The notes under the pieces are model-generated. The model did no database searches and was not told where the DNA came from. It saw only the letters and a list, made by a program, of their open reading frames with translations. This document shows, piece by piece, positions 46,122-56,254 of a stretch of DNA of 64,000 bases. Made by a program: the position numbers and the translations under genes. Source of the DNA: Tetracladium setigerum (lineage: Eukaryota > Ascomycota > Leotiomycetes > Helotiales); contig PZJY01000010.1 in NCBI GenBank assembly GCA_031472005.1, forward strand, positions 806,001 to 870,000. The letters are read 5' to 3'. Numbering within the stretch: the first letter of the stretch is position 1; each line of letters opens with the position of its first letter.

Positions 46122-47788
46122 TCATTCCATCCCAATTCGCTTTTTATATTGATTTAGTCGTTCGTCAACATTAACGCCATTCCAGGTCTCACGGCCCTGC
46201 TCGTCCTGCCCGACAACGGGAACGCCAACCTGCTCGATGGCAAAACTGGCAGCGATGCTACCCCATGCAGCCGCCTCTTCCACTCCCTTGCCTCGTGCTA
46301 GACCGATGGCGAGTCCTCCAAGGAACCCATTACCACCGCCTGTAGGATCAACCACCCGATGTGCTTTCTCTTCCGTCTGCTCGTCACCACCATTCTCACC
46401 ATTCTGAAAGTATGCTGGGAGCCACCTCTCTACACCTGGATCGACCTCAATCTCCTCTCTCTCTAGCTCCATCTCTCCATTATCCGACAACAGTCCAGCG
46501 AAGAGTGCCTCCATATCGGTATCCAACGTCAGTCCACCCTTCCTTCGAGCAGGGCGTTTTCTCTTATTACTCTTGCTCTTTACCCGGCCACCATTCTTCG
46601 CGATATAGCACCCACTCTTACCACATCTCACCACCAAGGCATAGCTTCGAAGGGGCATCGAGCTGAGAAGCTGCTCACAGGCTTTTTCCACGGCGCCGGT
46701 GTCCACCTCACCTTCAGGCGTAAGGCAGAGCCCCTGTTCTCCCAAGAAACCAGCGAGTTCAGATTGGTTAGGACTGCAAATATCAACGTATGGCAATGCA
46801 TTGGTGCAGTTGAGAAGCTCATCCGGTGTGCACAAATCTGGCACGGGCTCCCAAATGAAGACAGGTTTCTCCACTCCGGGTTGTAGAGTTTTTCGCTTTC
46901 GCAGAATTGCTTCCACTAGATTGATGCATCGCGTGGGTGAGCAGATCAGGTGGAAGGATTTCGAGAAGAGTAGTGGGTATGTAAGAGAGTGTTCGTCGAG
47001 TCTAAGCTTTGGTGTTGTGTATTTGAAGGCGCGATTTTGATTCGAATCGTAGCCATTCCATCCTCTGGTGGTGAGACGGCTTTCATCCACGCGATTGAGA
47101 CAGGAGGTATCCCAGGATTCGATCTGGTCAGCTATAGAAGATGGAAAGTCGGATCCTTGGTCGACGATCCATGCAATAGATTGCGAGAGAGAACCGGGCG
47201 AGAGGAGACGGGCTCCAAGTGCAGAGTAGGCTCCGGCACCTCCAAGAACGTCGAAGACCGGTGGTTTTGGGGGAAGGTAGTGGATCTCATCTGAGGAACA
47301 GTCAGACGGATGATTTCCACGTGCTCAAGAGGGGGAAAAAAAAAAGAAAATAAAAAGAGATATTCATGGATGAACAAAAGAGTAGTGAGTTGCACAAAGA
47401 TCCTTGCCAATTCAATTCATGGCACATTACTGCTTGAAGTTTGCAGTCGAGAAGGTCTTTGACACTGACTGAAGATCTCACCGCTCGACTGGAAAACTTA
47501 AATGGAAAATCATCGCAATGATGATACCTGGAATCAGCAAACGCGAGGCCCGGGATGCACTTCGTCTCGCCAGCCATGCAGAAGAGAGAAATCAGAGGCC
47601 TGTGCAATATATTATAGGCATCAAGTAAAGGCAACTCGACGAGTGGAAGAAGAGACGCAATCATCAAGCAGAATGTGAAAGGCAACAGGCAATCACTTAC
47701 CAATGATGAACATCCCCAAGGTGCAGAAGTCGATCTCTGGTGGAGGAGACTCATCCTCCTGTTCATCCTCCCAGTCGTCGTCGGCCAT
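46122..47788 (-). CDS. PfkB-family carbohydrate kinase, Mak32-like
   Basis: Exons 47701-47788 and 46122-47290 encode 418 residues. The protein opens MADDDWEDEQEDESPPPEID, then FCTLGMFIIDEIHYLPP and DVLGGAGAYSALGARLLSPG, the N-terminal PfkB glycine motif. The second PfkB signature is VVDPTGGGNGFLGGLAIGLA, where the usual DTxGAGD catalytic Asp is replaced by Asn (GGGN). That Mak32-like change raises doubt about ordinary sugar kinase activity. Residues about 240-275 are a basic insert (KSKSNKRKRPARRK) followed by an acidic one. Yeast Mak32 is needed for stable killer-virus RNA maintenance; the biochemical role is unknown. The intron is 410 nt, by far the longest here. No frame break. Confidence 0.83.
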
Positions 47789-48434
47789 GATGTAGTTAGT
47801 GCGCTGATGTCAACCAGGTAGGAGGCACCGAGTTGAGAACAGGCTGATTGAAGTATTGCGAAAGGGTCCAAATAATCAGGGGAGGGCGCAACCTTAGATA
47901 CTGACTATCAGCCTAGGGTTATGCACACAGTGCAGTGGTAGTGGTGTACAAGACTGCTTGCACCACCCAGATCGCAGTCGGTGATAGGCTGGAGAGGAGA
48001 TAGATCGGTGTTGTTGGATGTCTTGGAGGGATAGCGGCGGGAAGTCAAAATCATGAGAGACCGGGGACCTTGTTGATTGTTATTTCTGGTGCCTGGCCGA
48101 CAAGGCAGCAAACTCTGCATTCCCTTGGCGCTTCATCTGCCAAGCATCAATCAGGTCATCCTTGGCGTCCAACTTCCCTCCTGAAGAGCAAGCAAGTAAG
48201 TCAGTCAGACAGGTAGCTACCTTCTTGGACATAGACAATAGATGCACATCTCCAGCTTTATATACTTGCGGCAACTGCATTTCATCCTTCTATCGCCTGT
48301 CGCAACTTTAGCTTCATCTTAACGCCTCATTTTCCGCACTCAATTGCCCTTTCTAGAACTCTGCAGCATTGTTCTTTCCGTTGTTCCTTGGTCCAAAAGC
48401 CAAAAGTGTCTCATAGACGACCAGCGACGCCAAA
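47789..48434. promoter_or_regulatory. Divergent promoter, Mak32-like / CAP
   Basis: The two genes point away from each other across 646 bp. The right part (about 48290-48430) is CT-rich leader for the cyclase-associated protein gene. Open frames on the minus strand here show no family features. Confidence 0.45.
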
Positions 48435-50307
48435 ATGGCCGCGAATAATATGCACAATCTGACTACCCTCATTAAAAGGTGAGGACGTCCGAAACTCTCC
48501 TTCCCTTGCAGCATCATTTTCCTCCTCCTCTACCACACATCAATTCCCAATCAAAAACAAAGATGGAGGACAAAGTGGTGCCAGTGGTGTCAAGGGCGGA
48601 GCTGACTGCCATTCTGCGTAGGCTGGAAGCTGCCACCTCCAGACTGGAGGATATGGCATCGGCCTCTATTGATGCCGCAGAAGCCAGCACGACTACCAAA
48701 GGCATTGGAGGGCCTCCTACGCCGGCGCCAACTGGTCCTTTGCCGCCGCCTCCTCCCACCATTCAGAAGCAGGTGGTAGAGGAACTGCCCGCCTCTATTG
48801 AAGCTTTCGATGCCCTCCTCTCCGGCGCAGTCAAGAAATTTGTGGAATTGAGCAAGAAATTGGGAGGCCCACAAGCAGATCAGGTAGGACGATACGGAAA
48901 CATGCGACGGAGTCGGTACTGACGACAATACAGGCAGAGAAGACGCAGAAGGCATTCGAGGCCCAACGCCAGTACCTCCTGATTACCACCAAAGCAAAGA
49001 AGCCCGAGATAGGACCTGAGTTCTTCGAGGCCATAAAACCTATGCAAGATGCCTGCCAGGAAGTCAACAAGGTCAAAGAGGCAAACCGCGGAGGGGCTGT
49101 CTACAACCAACTTTCAACCGTTGCCGAGAGTATTGAGGTCATTGGATGGTTTGCTGCAGAGTCGAAACCACACAAGCAGGTGGAGGAATCACTGGGGTCT
49201 GCGCAATACTGGGGAAATCGGGTTGTGAAAGAGTTTAAAGAAAAGTAAGTGTGTCTCCTGGAAACTCGAGGAAATGCTGACCGAGAAAGGGATCCTAAAC
49301 AGGTAGAGTGGGTTCAAGCGTACTATCAGATTATTAAGGATTTGGCCGAATATGTGAAAGATACTTTCCCATCGGGGATCATCTGGAATGCTAAGGGTGT
49401 TCCTCTGCCTGAAGCTATTAAAGCTGCGACCCAAAAGTCAACTCCCGCACCAACAGTCGGTGCCCCACCACCACCACCTCCCCCAGGACCTCCTCCACCA
49501 CCTATGAAATTTGACGATGCCCCAAAAGTTGTCGCACCTTCTTCTTCGGGTAGTGCGCTTGGAGCTGTCTTCAATGACTTGAACAAAGGATCGGATGTCA
49601 CGAAGGGACTTCGCAAAGTCAACGCGGACCAAATGACCCACAAGAATCCATCACTACGGGCCGGTGCGACAGTCCCAACTCGAAGCGACAGTGCATCTAG
49701 CGCTTCGTCAATTTCTAGGAACAAGAGCCCGGCTCCTGGAAAGAAGCCTAAGCCAGAAAGTATGCGAACGAAGAAGCCTCCGAGCAAGAGACTGGATGGC
49801 AATAAATGGATTATTGTAAGTACTTCCCTTAATATACGACATTCAAGGTACTGATGCAATTCCTAGGAAAATTATGACAACGAGCCACAACCAATCTACA
49901 TCAAGGCTGAAATCGCGCACTCCATCCTCATCTCCCGCTGCAGCAAAACCACCATCATTGTGACCGGAAAATTCAACGCCGTTTCCATCGACAACTCCCC
50001 TCGACTCTCACTCGTCGTTGACTCTCTCGTCTCATCCGTCGACGTCGTCAAATGCGCCAACTTCGCCCTCCAAGTAAAAGGCACCCTTCCTACCATCCTC
50101 ATGGATCAGGTAGATGGTGCAACGATCTACCTCGGCCAAGAGAGCACCCAGACGGAGCTCTTCACAAGTAAGACGACGAGTGTTAATTTGATCTTGTTGA
50201 AGGGAGAGGATGATGAGGGCAAGGAAGTTCCGTTGCCAGAGCAGATTCGGACTTATATTACGGAGGATGGGAGGATTGAGAGTGAGATTGTGGAGCACTC
50301 TGGTTGA
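48435..50307 (+). CDS. Adenylyl cyclase-associated protein (CAP/Srv2)
   Basis: Five exons, 48435-48478, 48622-48883, 48934-49244, 49290-49815 and 49867-50307, encode 527 residues. CAP recycles cofilin-bound actin and in fungi links Ras to adenylyl cyclase. The N-terminal coiled coil MAANNMHNLTTLIKRLEAAT carries the RLE motif typical of the cyclase-binding segment. The helical domain (AVKKFVELSKKLGG to YYQIIKDLAEYVKDTFPSGI) is followed by a polyproline stretch (GAPPPPPPPGPPPPP), a WH2-like part, and the beta-helix CARP domain (ENYDNEPQPIYIKAEI to IYLGQESTQTELFTSKTTSV). The first intron is 143 nt; the rest are 45-51 nt. The exon 3-4 acceptor AAAG at 49289 was chosen because it yields FKEKDPKQVEWVQAYYQ. 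Confidence 0.93.
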
Positions 50308-51172
50308 AGGGGGGATATGAAAAGAGGATGTGGGAGAGACGAGAGGGGGAGGGGGTGTATGTGTAGTGTGTAGTAGCATATTCGTTGAGGTTGTTTTAAA
50401 TCGAAAAAGTAGTTGAGCATCGTCACATCAACAATACATATTGTTGCGCATGTTTCATTCAGATTCCATTCTCAGAAACCATTACTACTTCATGCCTTTA
50501 ATTTTCTTTTGATCTAGTCAGTGACAGAATCGTCGTTTTGTTTCATTCATTCATTCGTGTTTTCATCTAATTATTTGGTGCCTAAGTCAATGTGTTCCCT
50601 CCAATGCTGCCAAGACTCCAACTCCATTCCAATGGAAATTCGTGCAGATTCCTTCCTTCTTCTTCTTCTTCTCTGTTACCGTAGCGCTGAAAGACATGCC
50701 ATTATCTCTCTCATTCGCATTGATTCCTGTTGCTGGTTTCCTTCTATTACTACCGCCGTCTTTCATGTTTCTCGTTTCCTCCTGACAAGCTAGGGAAAAC
50801 CCTTCAAGGGGCTCCAAATCCTCTATCCACACTTGCTTGTGGATGGCGATGATGATGATGAACTCAGATGAGTCCCTGCCTCGTGGCGAATCATCATCTT
50901 GTGACGGTATAGGTAAGGTAGGTGTTGATGGATAAGTCGATGTGTCGCTTTGTAGACTAGCATGATACCAACATCTCTACACACCCATACCTACACCCAT
51001 ATCCACATATTTTCTTCCCTCCCCTGTCATATCCCTGATTTTATCCGCAAGGTATGAGTGGTATCAGACGCCTCAAATCCGGCCTCTATCTCAAAAGCCA
51101 CACCCAAGCATCTTTCCCACAAAGTTATTGAGGTGCGATAAAAATATCGACATTCCTTTCCTCTCCTTCCCT
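50308..51172. other. Convergent 3' intergenic region
   Basis: The gap of 865 bp lies between the stops of CAP and the Zn cluster regulator. A TTC run (about 50657-50672) and a GATGAT run (about 50846-50861) are present. I see no gene. Confidence 0.45.
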
Positions 51173-53567
51173 TCACAGATACCTCGCCACACTAGCGATA
51201 TCTGGATCGTCCACCGTCCAATCCGAATGATCAAACCGTACCGACTCTGTTTGCGGCTGCTGTGGCTGCGGCTGCAGAACTATACAATCGACTTCTTCCT
51301 CATCAATGCTACTCTGTACTAAGTAAACATTGTTACTACTAGTGTAAATGTCACTGGAAGTTTCAAATTCAAAGCTCGCTGTGCGGGGCAGGCATGGTAG
51401 GAAGGCGCCTTGTACGTCGACGGTTCGTTGAGCTTGGGTTAGAAGGAGGCAGGTGCTTTCGTTGTTTTGGTTGTTTTGATTTTGATTTTGGTCTTGATTT
51501 TGGTTTTGATTTTGGTTCTGCTTGCGATTGAGGTTGTGGTGCACTATGGGTGCGGGATCGGGCTCGGGAGAGGAATCTATAAGATTTTTGTACTGCGAAT
51601 GACGAAAGTTTGTCAGCTCGGTATTTCTTCTCTGAAGCAAGTACGACAGAATGTGTAGCTTACGAGATCAAGAGGTTTGCCATTCAAATCCCCATTCAGC
51701 CTAGCTAACATGCCGGGACATTCTTGCTCGATGTCTTGAAATAGATTGACCGAGAGGCGAGTGGCGGCTTTAAAACTGTGGAGACTGTCGATTATGAATT
51801 TGAGAGAAGCTTTGTCGCCTGTTTCGGGATTGTGATCCCATGCCTTGCCGTAGACTAGAGCTGCTATGTAGATGCAGAATGCTGTGCATGGGTGGAACTA
51901 TTCGTTGTAGTTAGCTAGCGTTCAAATATACACTTCTGAAAAAAGTGGGGTAAGAAAAAAATGGCGTACCATGTGTATGTCCCAATGACTGCACATCTTC
52001 ATCAACCGTACAATAGTAGCAGCAGCTTCCTGGCACCTCTGCTTTCCCTGTAAAATAGTTTCAGAAGACAAAGGAGCCTGGGCGCCTTGAAACTGGGCGA
52101 TACGATGCGCCATGATTATGGTGGCGGATTGACCCATATTCAGGAAGACATTGCCTGGATTTAGTTTTCCAGGTGGTATTGAAAGATGTTGTGGTACGGG
52201 AAGTATGCCCGTTAATAGACTTTCAATTTTCATGGATTTTGCCCATGTGTTGCCGGTCCAATCGTCCGGGGCGGAGCTTATTTCTAGCCGGGTGAGATCC
52301 TGGATTCGAGCGCAACACATATCAACACCTGCTACTTGCGCCGCAAATGTGGAGAGGAGGTGATGGTTGTTGTAGTTGACGGCATCACAGAGAAACATGG
52401 ATGGTTCTCGGGTCGAATTTTCATATGCTTCGTCGGAAGCTGGGAGAAGAGTACGCACCTGAAATGAATTAGCGAGGATTCAAGACTACCAACATCGGGT
52501 ATTTACATCTCTGCGATCGATCAACGTCGGCCATCCCATTGATATACCAGTATATCGGTCCATGAGAAATGTAAACCAAAACAACCTCCTCCTTTCCTCC
52601 GCCTCAAGCCAATCCTCTGGAGTTTGTATCAGACTCAAAGACGGGTCTCTTAGTCTTTCGGTCTTATCAACACGATACAATCGCATTAGTTGAACCAGCC
52701 TTACTGCTCGCGAAATGCTCATCAAGGAGCGATGCATGAAACATTCCTTGAGCTCATAGACTGCAATGATAATCCAAGTCTGGGCATTTGCAACAGTGAC
52801 TTTGTCCCAGTTCAAATCTTTGATTTCTGCTTCTTGGAGATGCTTCCGTGCGGAATGGTAGAGAGGGTCTTTCAAATGAGAATAGTTCTTCGAAGCACAT
52901 GCTGCTAAACAACATATAGCATGACGGAGGAAGATGGGTGGGTGATAATCAGGTCCCATGTTGGTTAAGCGAAGGTAGGTTGGCTCATGGATTATGTTGA
53001 TGGAAGGGTGTACATATACGAAAAAAGCCTGTTCTCTAGAAAAGATCGAGGGTCAGCAGAAACTCGTAAATGATGAGACATACTTACAATTCTCGGATCG
53101 CTTCACTCGAGAAAGTTTGCTCTCGGCCAATATTAATGACAGGAGTGGCGTCTGGAACATCTACCGTCGGCATGTTCCAGTCCAATCCATCTGGTTCAAT
53201 TTGTCTCTTTTTCCCATTTGATGTTTGCAAGATCAGATTCTCAACGCGGCCTATACAGATATAGGCTGTCAGCCTTTCCATTGAACAAGCCTCAAGCAAA
53301 GCACATTATGCATATACTGAATACATGGGGGAATATTCTCTCACCCAATCGGTCCTCAAACTTCTTCACATGCGATGGATTACCACCCAATTTGCTCTGT
53401 TCCCGCTTGGAGGGCTCCCTCGGCGGACCATATTGACACTCGTACCCGAACTTCAAGCACGAATCACATTTCGGTACTTCTCTGTTGCATCGTAATTTTC
53501 GCTTCCTGCAGAAGCCGCATGCCATCCGCACGGAGTTGCTGCTTGATAGACCTTCCGATTCCGCCAT
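51173..53567 (-). CDS. Zn2Cys6 transcription factor with fungal_trans domain
   Basis: Six exons, 53345-53567, 53088-53250, 52507-53035, 51970-52458, 51664-51897 and 51173-51592, encode 685 residues. The Zn cluster, CGFCRKRKLRC then PKCDSCLKFGYEC, shows the six cysteines with C-x2-C-x6-C-x6-C-x2-C-x6-C spacing at residues 17-44. The regulatory domain begins FFVYVHPSINIIHEPTYLRL and includes SRAVRLVQLMRLYRVDK and EERRRLFWFTFLMDRYTGI, typical fungal_trans text. Near the C-terminus a Gln/Asn stretch is encoded by a hexanucleotide repeat. It should act as a nuclear DNA-binding regulator; targets are unknown. The start is the first ATG (an upstream GTG extends the frame). It shares a 448-bp promoter with the ceramidase gene; a link is not shown. 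Confidence 0.9.
51468..51530. repeat. Hexanucleotide repeat encoding a Gln/Asn tract
   Basis: Imperfect GATTTT/GGTTTT units on the plus strand read as alternating Gln-Asn on the minus strand within the last exon of the Zn cluster regulator. Confidence 0.75.
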
Positions 53568-54015
53568 ATTTTCCACTACAACTAACTGCAGCCTCGGGAG
53601 ATTTTCGGGTTGATCAGAAAGTTGGAGTGTAGTGATGGAGGAGGGGAGAGAGAGGGGTAACGCATTGTAGTTATTCTATAAGGGAGGGCAAAGGATCATA
53701 GTTTTGGTTACGAAGCAGGTCGATGTTGCTGTGAAGCTGTTGGGCTGCTGATTGCAAAGACGGAATCCTGAGGTTCGACCGACGGTCCGTTTACTTGTCT
53801 TGGCAAGGACCTTGCGCCAATCAGAGTTGGGCGGATGGGAGCTGTTCCTCCTCGCTTACATCTGGCGAGACTTCAAAACATCGTCATCTTCATGTAGATG
53901 GATAGGTGGTTTCTATTCTGTAACATCTTTGAATTTGGCTTTCACCGAGAACAGGGTGTATCGAAGGATTTGTTGAGCGGCGTTTTCATGCCCCCAATAT
54001 ATCGAAATTGTGAAA
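53568..54015. promoter_or_regulatory. Divergent promoter, Zn cluster regulator / alkaline ceramidase
   Basis: The 448 bp between the two start codons contain both promoters. No CGG-type half-site pair for the adjacent regulator was recognised. Open frames on the plus strand (53752-53976) are without family features. Confidence 0.45.
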
Positions 54016-55206
54016 ATGACATCGTTGAGCTGGCCATATGTCGAAGGACAATCGGCTTGGGAGCTCTCACAGGAGTGACTGCAAGGTAGCTATCTGATCA
54101 TAAATCTCATTTCATGGTTAGTAGAACCCGTCTAATCAAGCGAATCATTCTAGATTCTGTGAAATGGCAAGAATAATTAAATCAGACCCTCCTACAGAGA
54201 CAGCCTAATTAAAATTAGGATTGCTATATCACACCTTACATAGTGGAATTTGTAAACACTATCACCAATCTTCCCTACAGCAAGTAACACCAAGAGTCTG
54301 GAGTTCAAATCTCGGACTCACAATCGCTCCTTTCCATCACCGTATTTTTTCATTAACCTCACAAATATGTTCGATAGTTTACCTTGGAGTAAAAGGTCTC
54401 CGTCACACCATGAAAAGAGGAAAAGACAGTCTCACAGTGCTCAACCACTACCTTCTCATCCTCGTCGGATTCAGCTCAGCGGCATACCACCTGAACGTGA
54501 AATACGCATCTCAAATGGGCAAGTTTCTTCCACAAATCCTTGCACGAACCCACCTAATTTATCAAGCGGACGAAATATCCATTCTTTACCTGATCAACAG
54601 CATTCTCTTCAGCATCATCTACCTACCCTCTGGGCCAGACTCCGCAAGTATATCGCATGCAGTTTATCACTTTGGATTCACAACCATCATATCTGTAGTC
54701 CATTACCACGTCGCCCGCAAACGACTCTACGAAGCTGTATTCTTGACTCTGATCCTTGTCATCTTAGCTCGTAGTCTTGACGTACTTCGCCATCGCTTTG
54801 GAGAGCCTGTACATGTGAAAAATCGGGAGGTTTTGAAAACATTAGTTGCGCGGACAGTTGGTAAGGCTCCTCACAAAAACGTGAACAGTGCTCCATGAAG
54901 CGAAGCTAATAACCAGGACTCTTTGTCGTCGCTCTGCTATGCCAAAAGGGAGAGTTCATGTTCTGCCATCAACTCACTCAACTGAGACTCAGAATTGGCT
55001 TGCCGTGGGGAATTTTGTCGGAATTACATGGATGGTACACTCATATGAAAAAATTCCCGTCTTCTTCATAGGTACTAACCTATGACATTAACAGGTGGCA
55101 CATTTTGAGTGCTTTTGGAGTGTATTATTTTATTGCATTTGTAGAAATCATGAGGATGACGAGTGCGAAAGACGAAAAGAAGGACATTGTACTCGTGCCG
55201 AAGTAA
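54016..55206 (+). CDS. Alkaline ceramidase (YPC1/YDC1/ACER family); three GC-AG introns, one frame break
   Basis: Exons 54016-54085, 54154-54166 (13 nt), 54219-54279, 54378-54518, 54567-54860, 54917-55034 and 55095-55206; 269 residues if one G is added at 54059-54061. Alkaline ceramidases are seven-helix ER/Golgi enzymes cleaving ceramides to sphingoid base and fatty acid. Zinc and catalytic residues are present: Ser and His in GFSSAAYHLNVKY, Asp in MADEIS, and the His pair in LHGWWHIL. Text such as YITPYIVEFVNTITNLPYIY, LGVKGLRHTM and LPWGILSELHGW fits the family without gaps. The calcium-site segment RFCEMDCYIT replaces the usual DWCEEN. Introns 2, 3 and 4 begin GCAAGA, GCAAGT and GCAAGT. 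A single plus-strand frame runs through introns 3-4, which hides the true structure. Confidence 0.85.
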
Positions 55207-55579
55207 AATTGTATGATCTTGACCTGAAAACCGAAATTGAAAACCAAAAATGTACACACAGGAAGGGGGCGCATTTGCCATGACCGAGACTGATACAATG
55301 ACTATTGTTTGATAGCATACACTTGCAGGAGGCAGAAGTAAAGGATGCGAACAACAGAATAGGTAGAAAAGCTGGGCTGATGGGGGGGAGAAAATGAAAA
55401 GGCCGCTTGCAGACCAGAAGTACAGCAACTGGACGATAGGAACTCAGAAACGGCAAGACATTTCAGAACCAACTCCTACGAGACGGTAACGAATAACGTT
55501 GTGTCCCTGCACCATTTGATGTTATGCCCAATCAATTGATGACGCCTATAATATTTACAAGTATCGCATTCCACCGAGC
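55207..55579. other. Convergent 3' intergenic region
   Basis: The gap of 373 bp lies between the stops of the ceramidase and the small complex I-like gene. No gene is seen. Confidence 0.45.
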
Positions 55580-56001
55580 CTATGACGATTCATTCTTCTT
55601 GCTCCTCTCATGTTCGATGATTTGCTTGCTCCAGCTATAGATATACATTAGCTAAAGATGCAGCGGAAACAATAGAGAGATTCATACTATCGACTTGGAA
55701 AGAATCGTCCCTCTTCCGGGAATTTGGATCGGTATTCCCTCTCAGCGCTCAGCTTCCACATCAGCCCCGTGAGCCCAAAGATAACCATTCCGAATACCGC
55801 AGTGTTCGCTTTCCAGTTTGCAGGTCGAGAATACCAGCCACCCGCTGGTGACCAGACGTGTTTGGGGTATCTAGGAGCTGCTGTTAGAATCGAGGTTGCA
55901 ATTGCAATTGCTGGCTGGAAACGTACGGAATCTTGCCACCGCCGCCCTAGAAGCTGTTAGCACATCCTCCCATCAGGATTGAGTGTGTTGGAGCATACCA
56001 T
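55580..56001 (-). CDS. Small single-pass membrane protein, probable mitochondrial complex I accessory subunit
   Basis: Four coding exons, 55999-56001, 55927-55946, 55688-55870 and 55580-55634, encode 86 residues. The first coding exon is the ATG alone, followed by a 52-nt intron; the second is 20 nt (GGGGKIP). The protein then reads YPKHVWSPAGGWYSRPANWK, one membrane helix (TAVFGMVIFGLTGLMWKL), SAEREYRSKFPEEGRFFPSR and a charged tail. I recall closely similar small proteins annotated as fungal NADH:ubiquinone oxidoreductase accessory subunits; the exact subunit is uncertain. No presequence is present, as usual for such inner-membrane subunits. It shares a 253-bp divergent promoter with the mL44 gene, another mitochondrial component. 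All splice phases agree. Confidence 0.72.
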
Positions 56002-56254
56002 ATTGATCAATTGCTTAAATGCTTGGGTATGTGATTGAGATATTGTCGGCCGTCGTTGCCCTTGATGTGAGATCCTTTAGCGTGGTTGCTTAGTAATGCA
56101 AAAATGTATCACACGAGGAGTGGAAGGGAGCGAGGCAGAGCTCAAGAAATTTTGAGGAGGAATCGAGAAGTCCAAACCACAGCCCAACAACGTCAATTTC
56201 CTTATCCAACTCTCCTTAAACCTTTGGTCGCGATCAGGAAATTACTAATACTCG
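56002..56254. promoter_or_regulatory. Short divergent promoter, complex I-like / mL44
   Basis: Only 253 bp separate two divergent genes that both appear to encode mitochondrial proteins, so shared control is plausible. An ATG at 56096 opens a frame overlapping the mL44 start and could act as an upstream ORF. Confidence 0.5.

Noticed and set aside
54221..54898. A continuous plus-strand frame that would make one 225-residue membrane protein
   Set aside because: It reads through two GC-AG introns and misses the conserved N- and C-terminal ceramidase parts, which appear only when the introns are removed.
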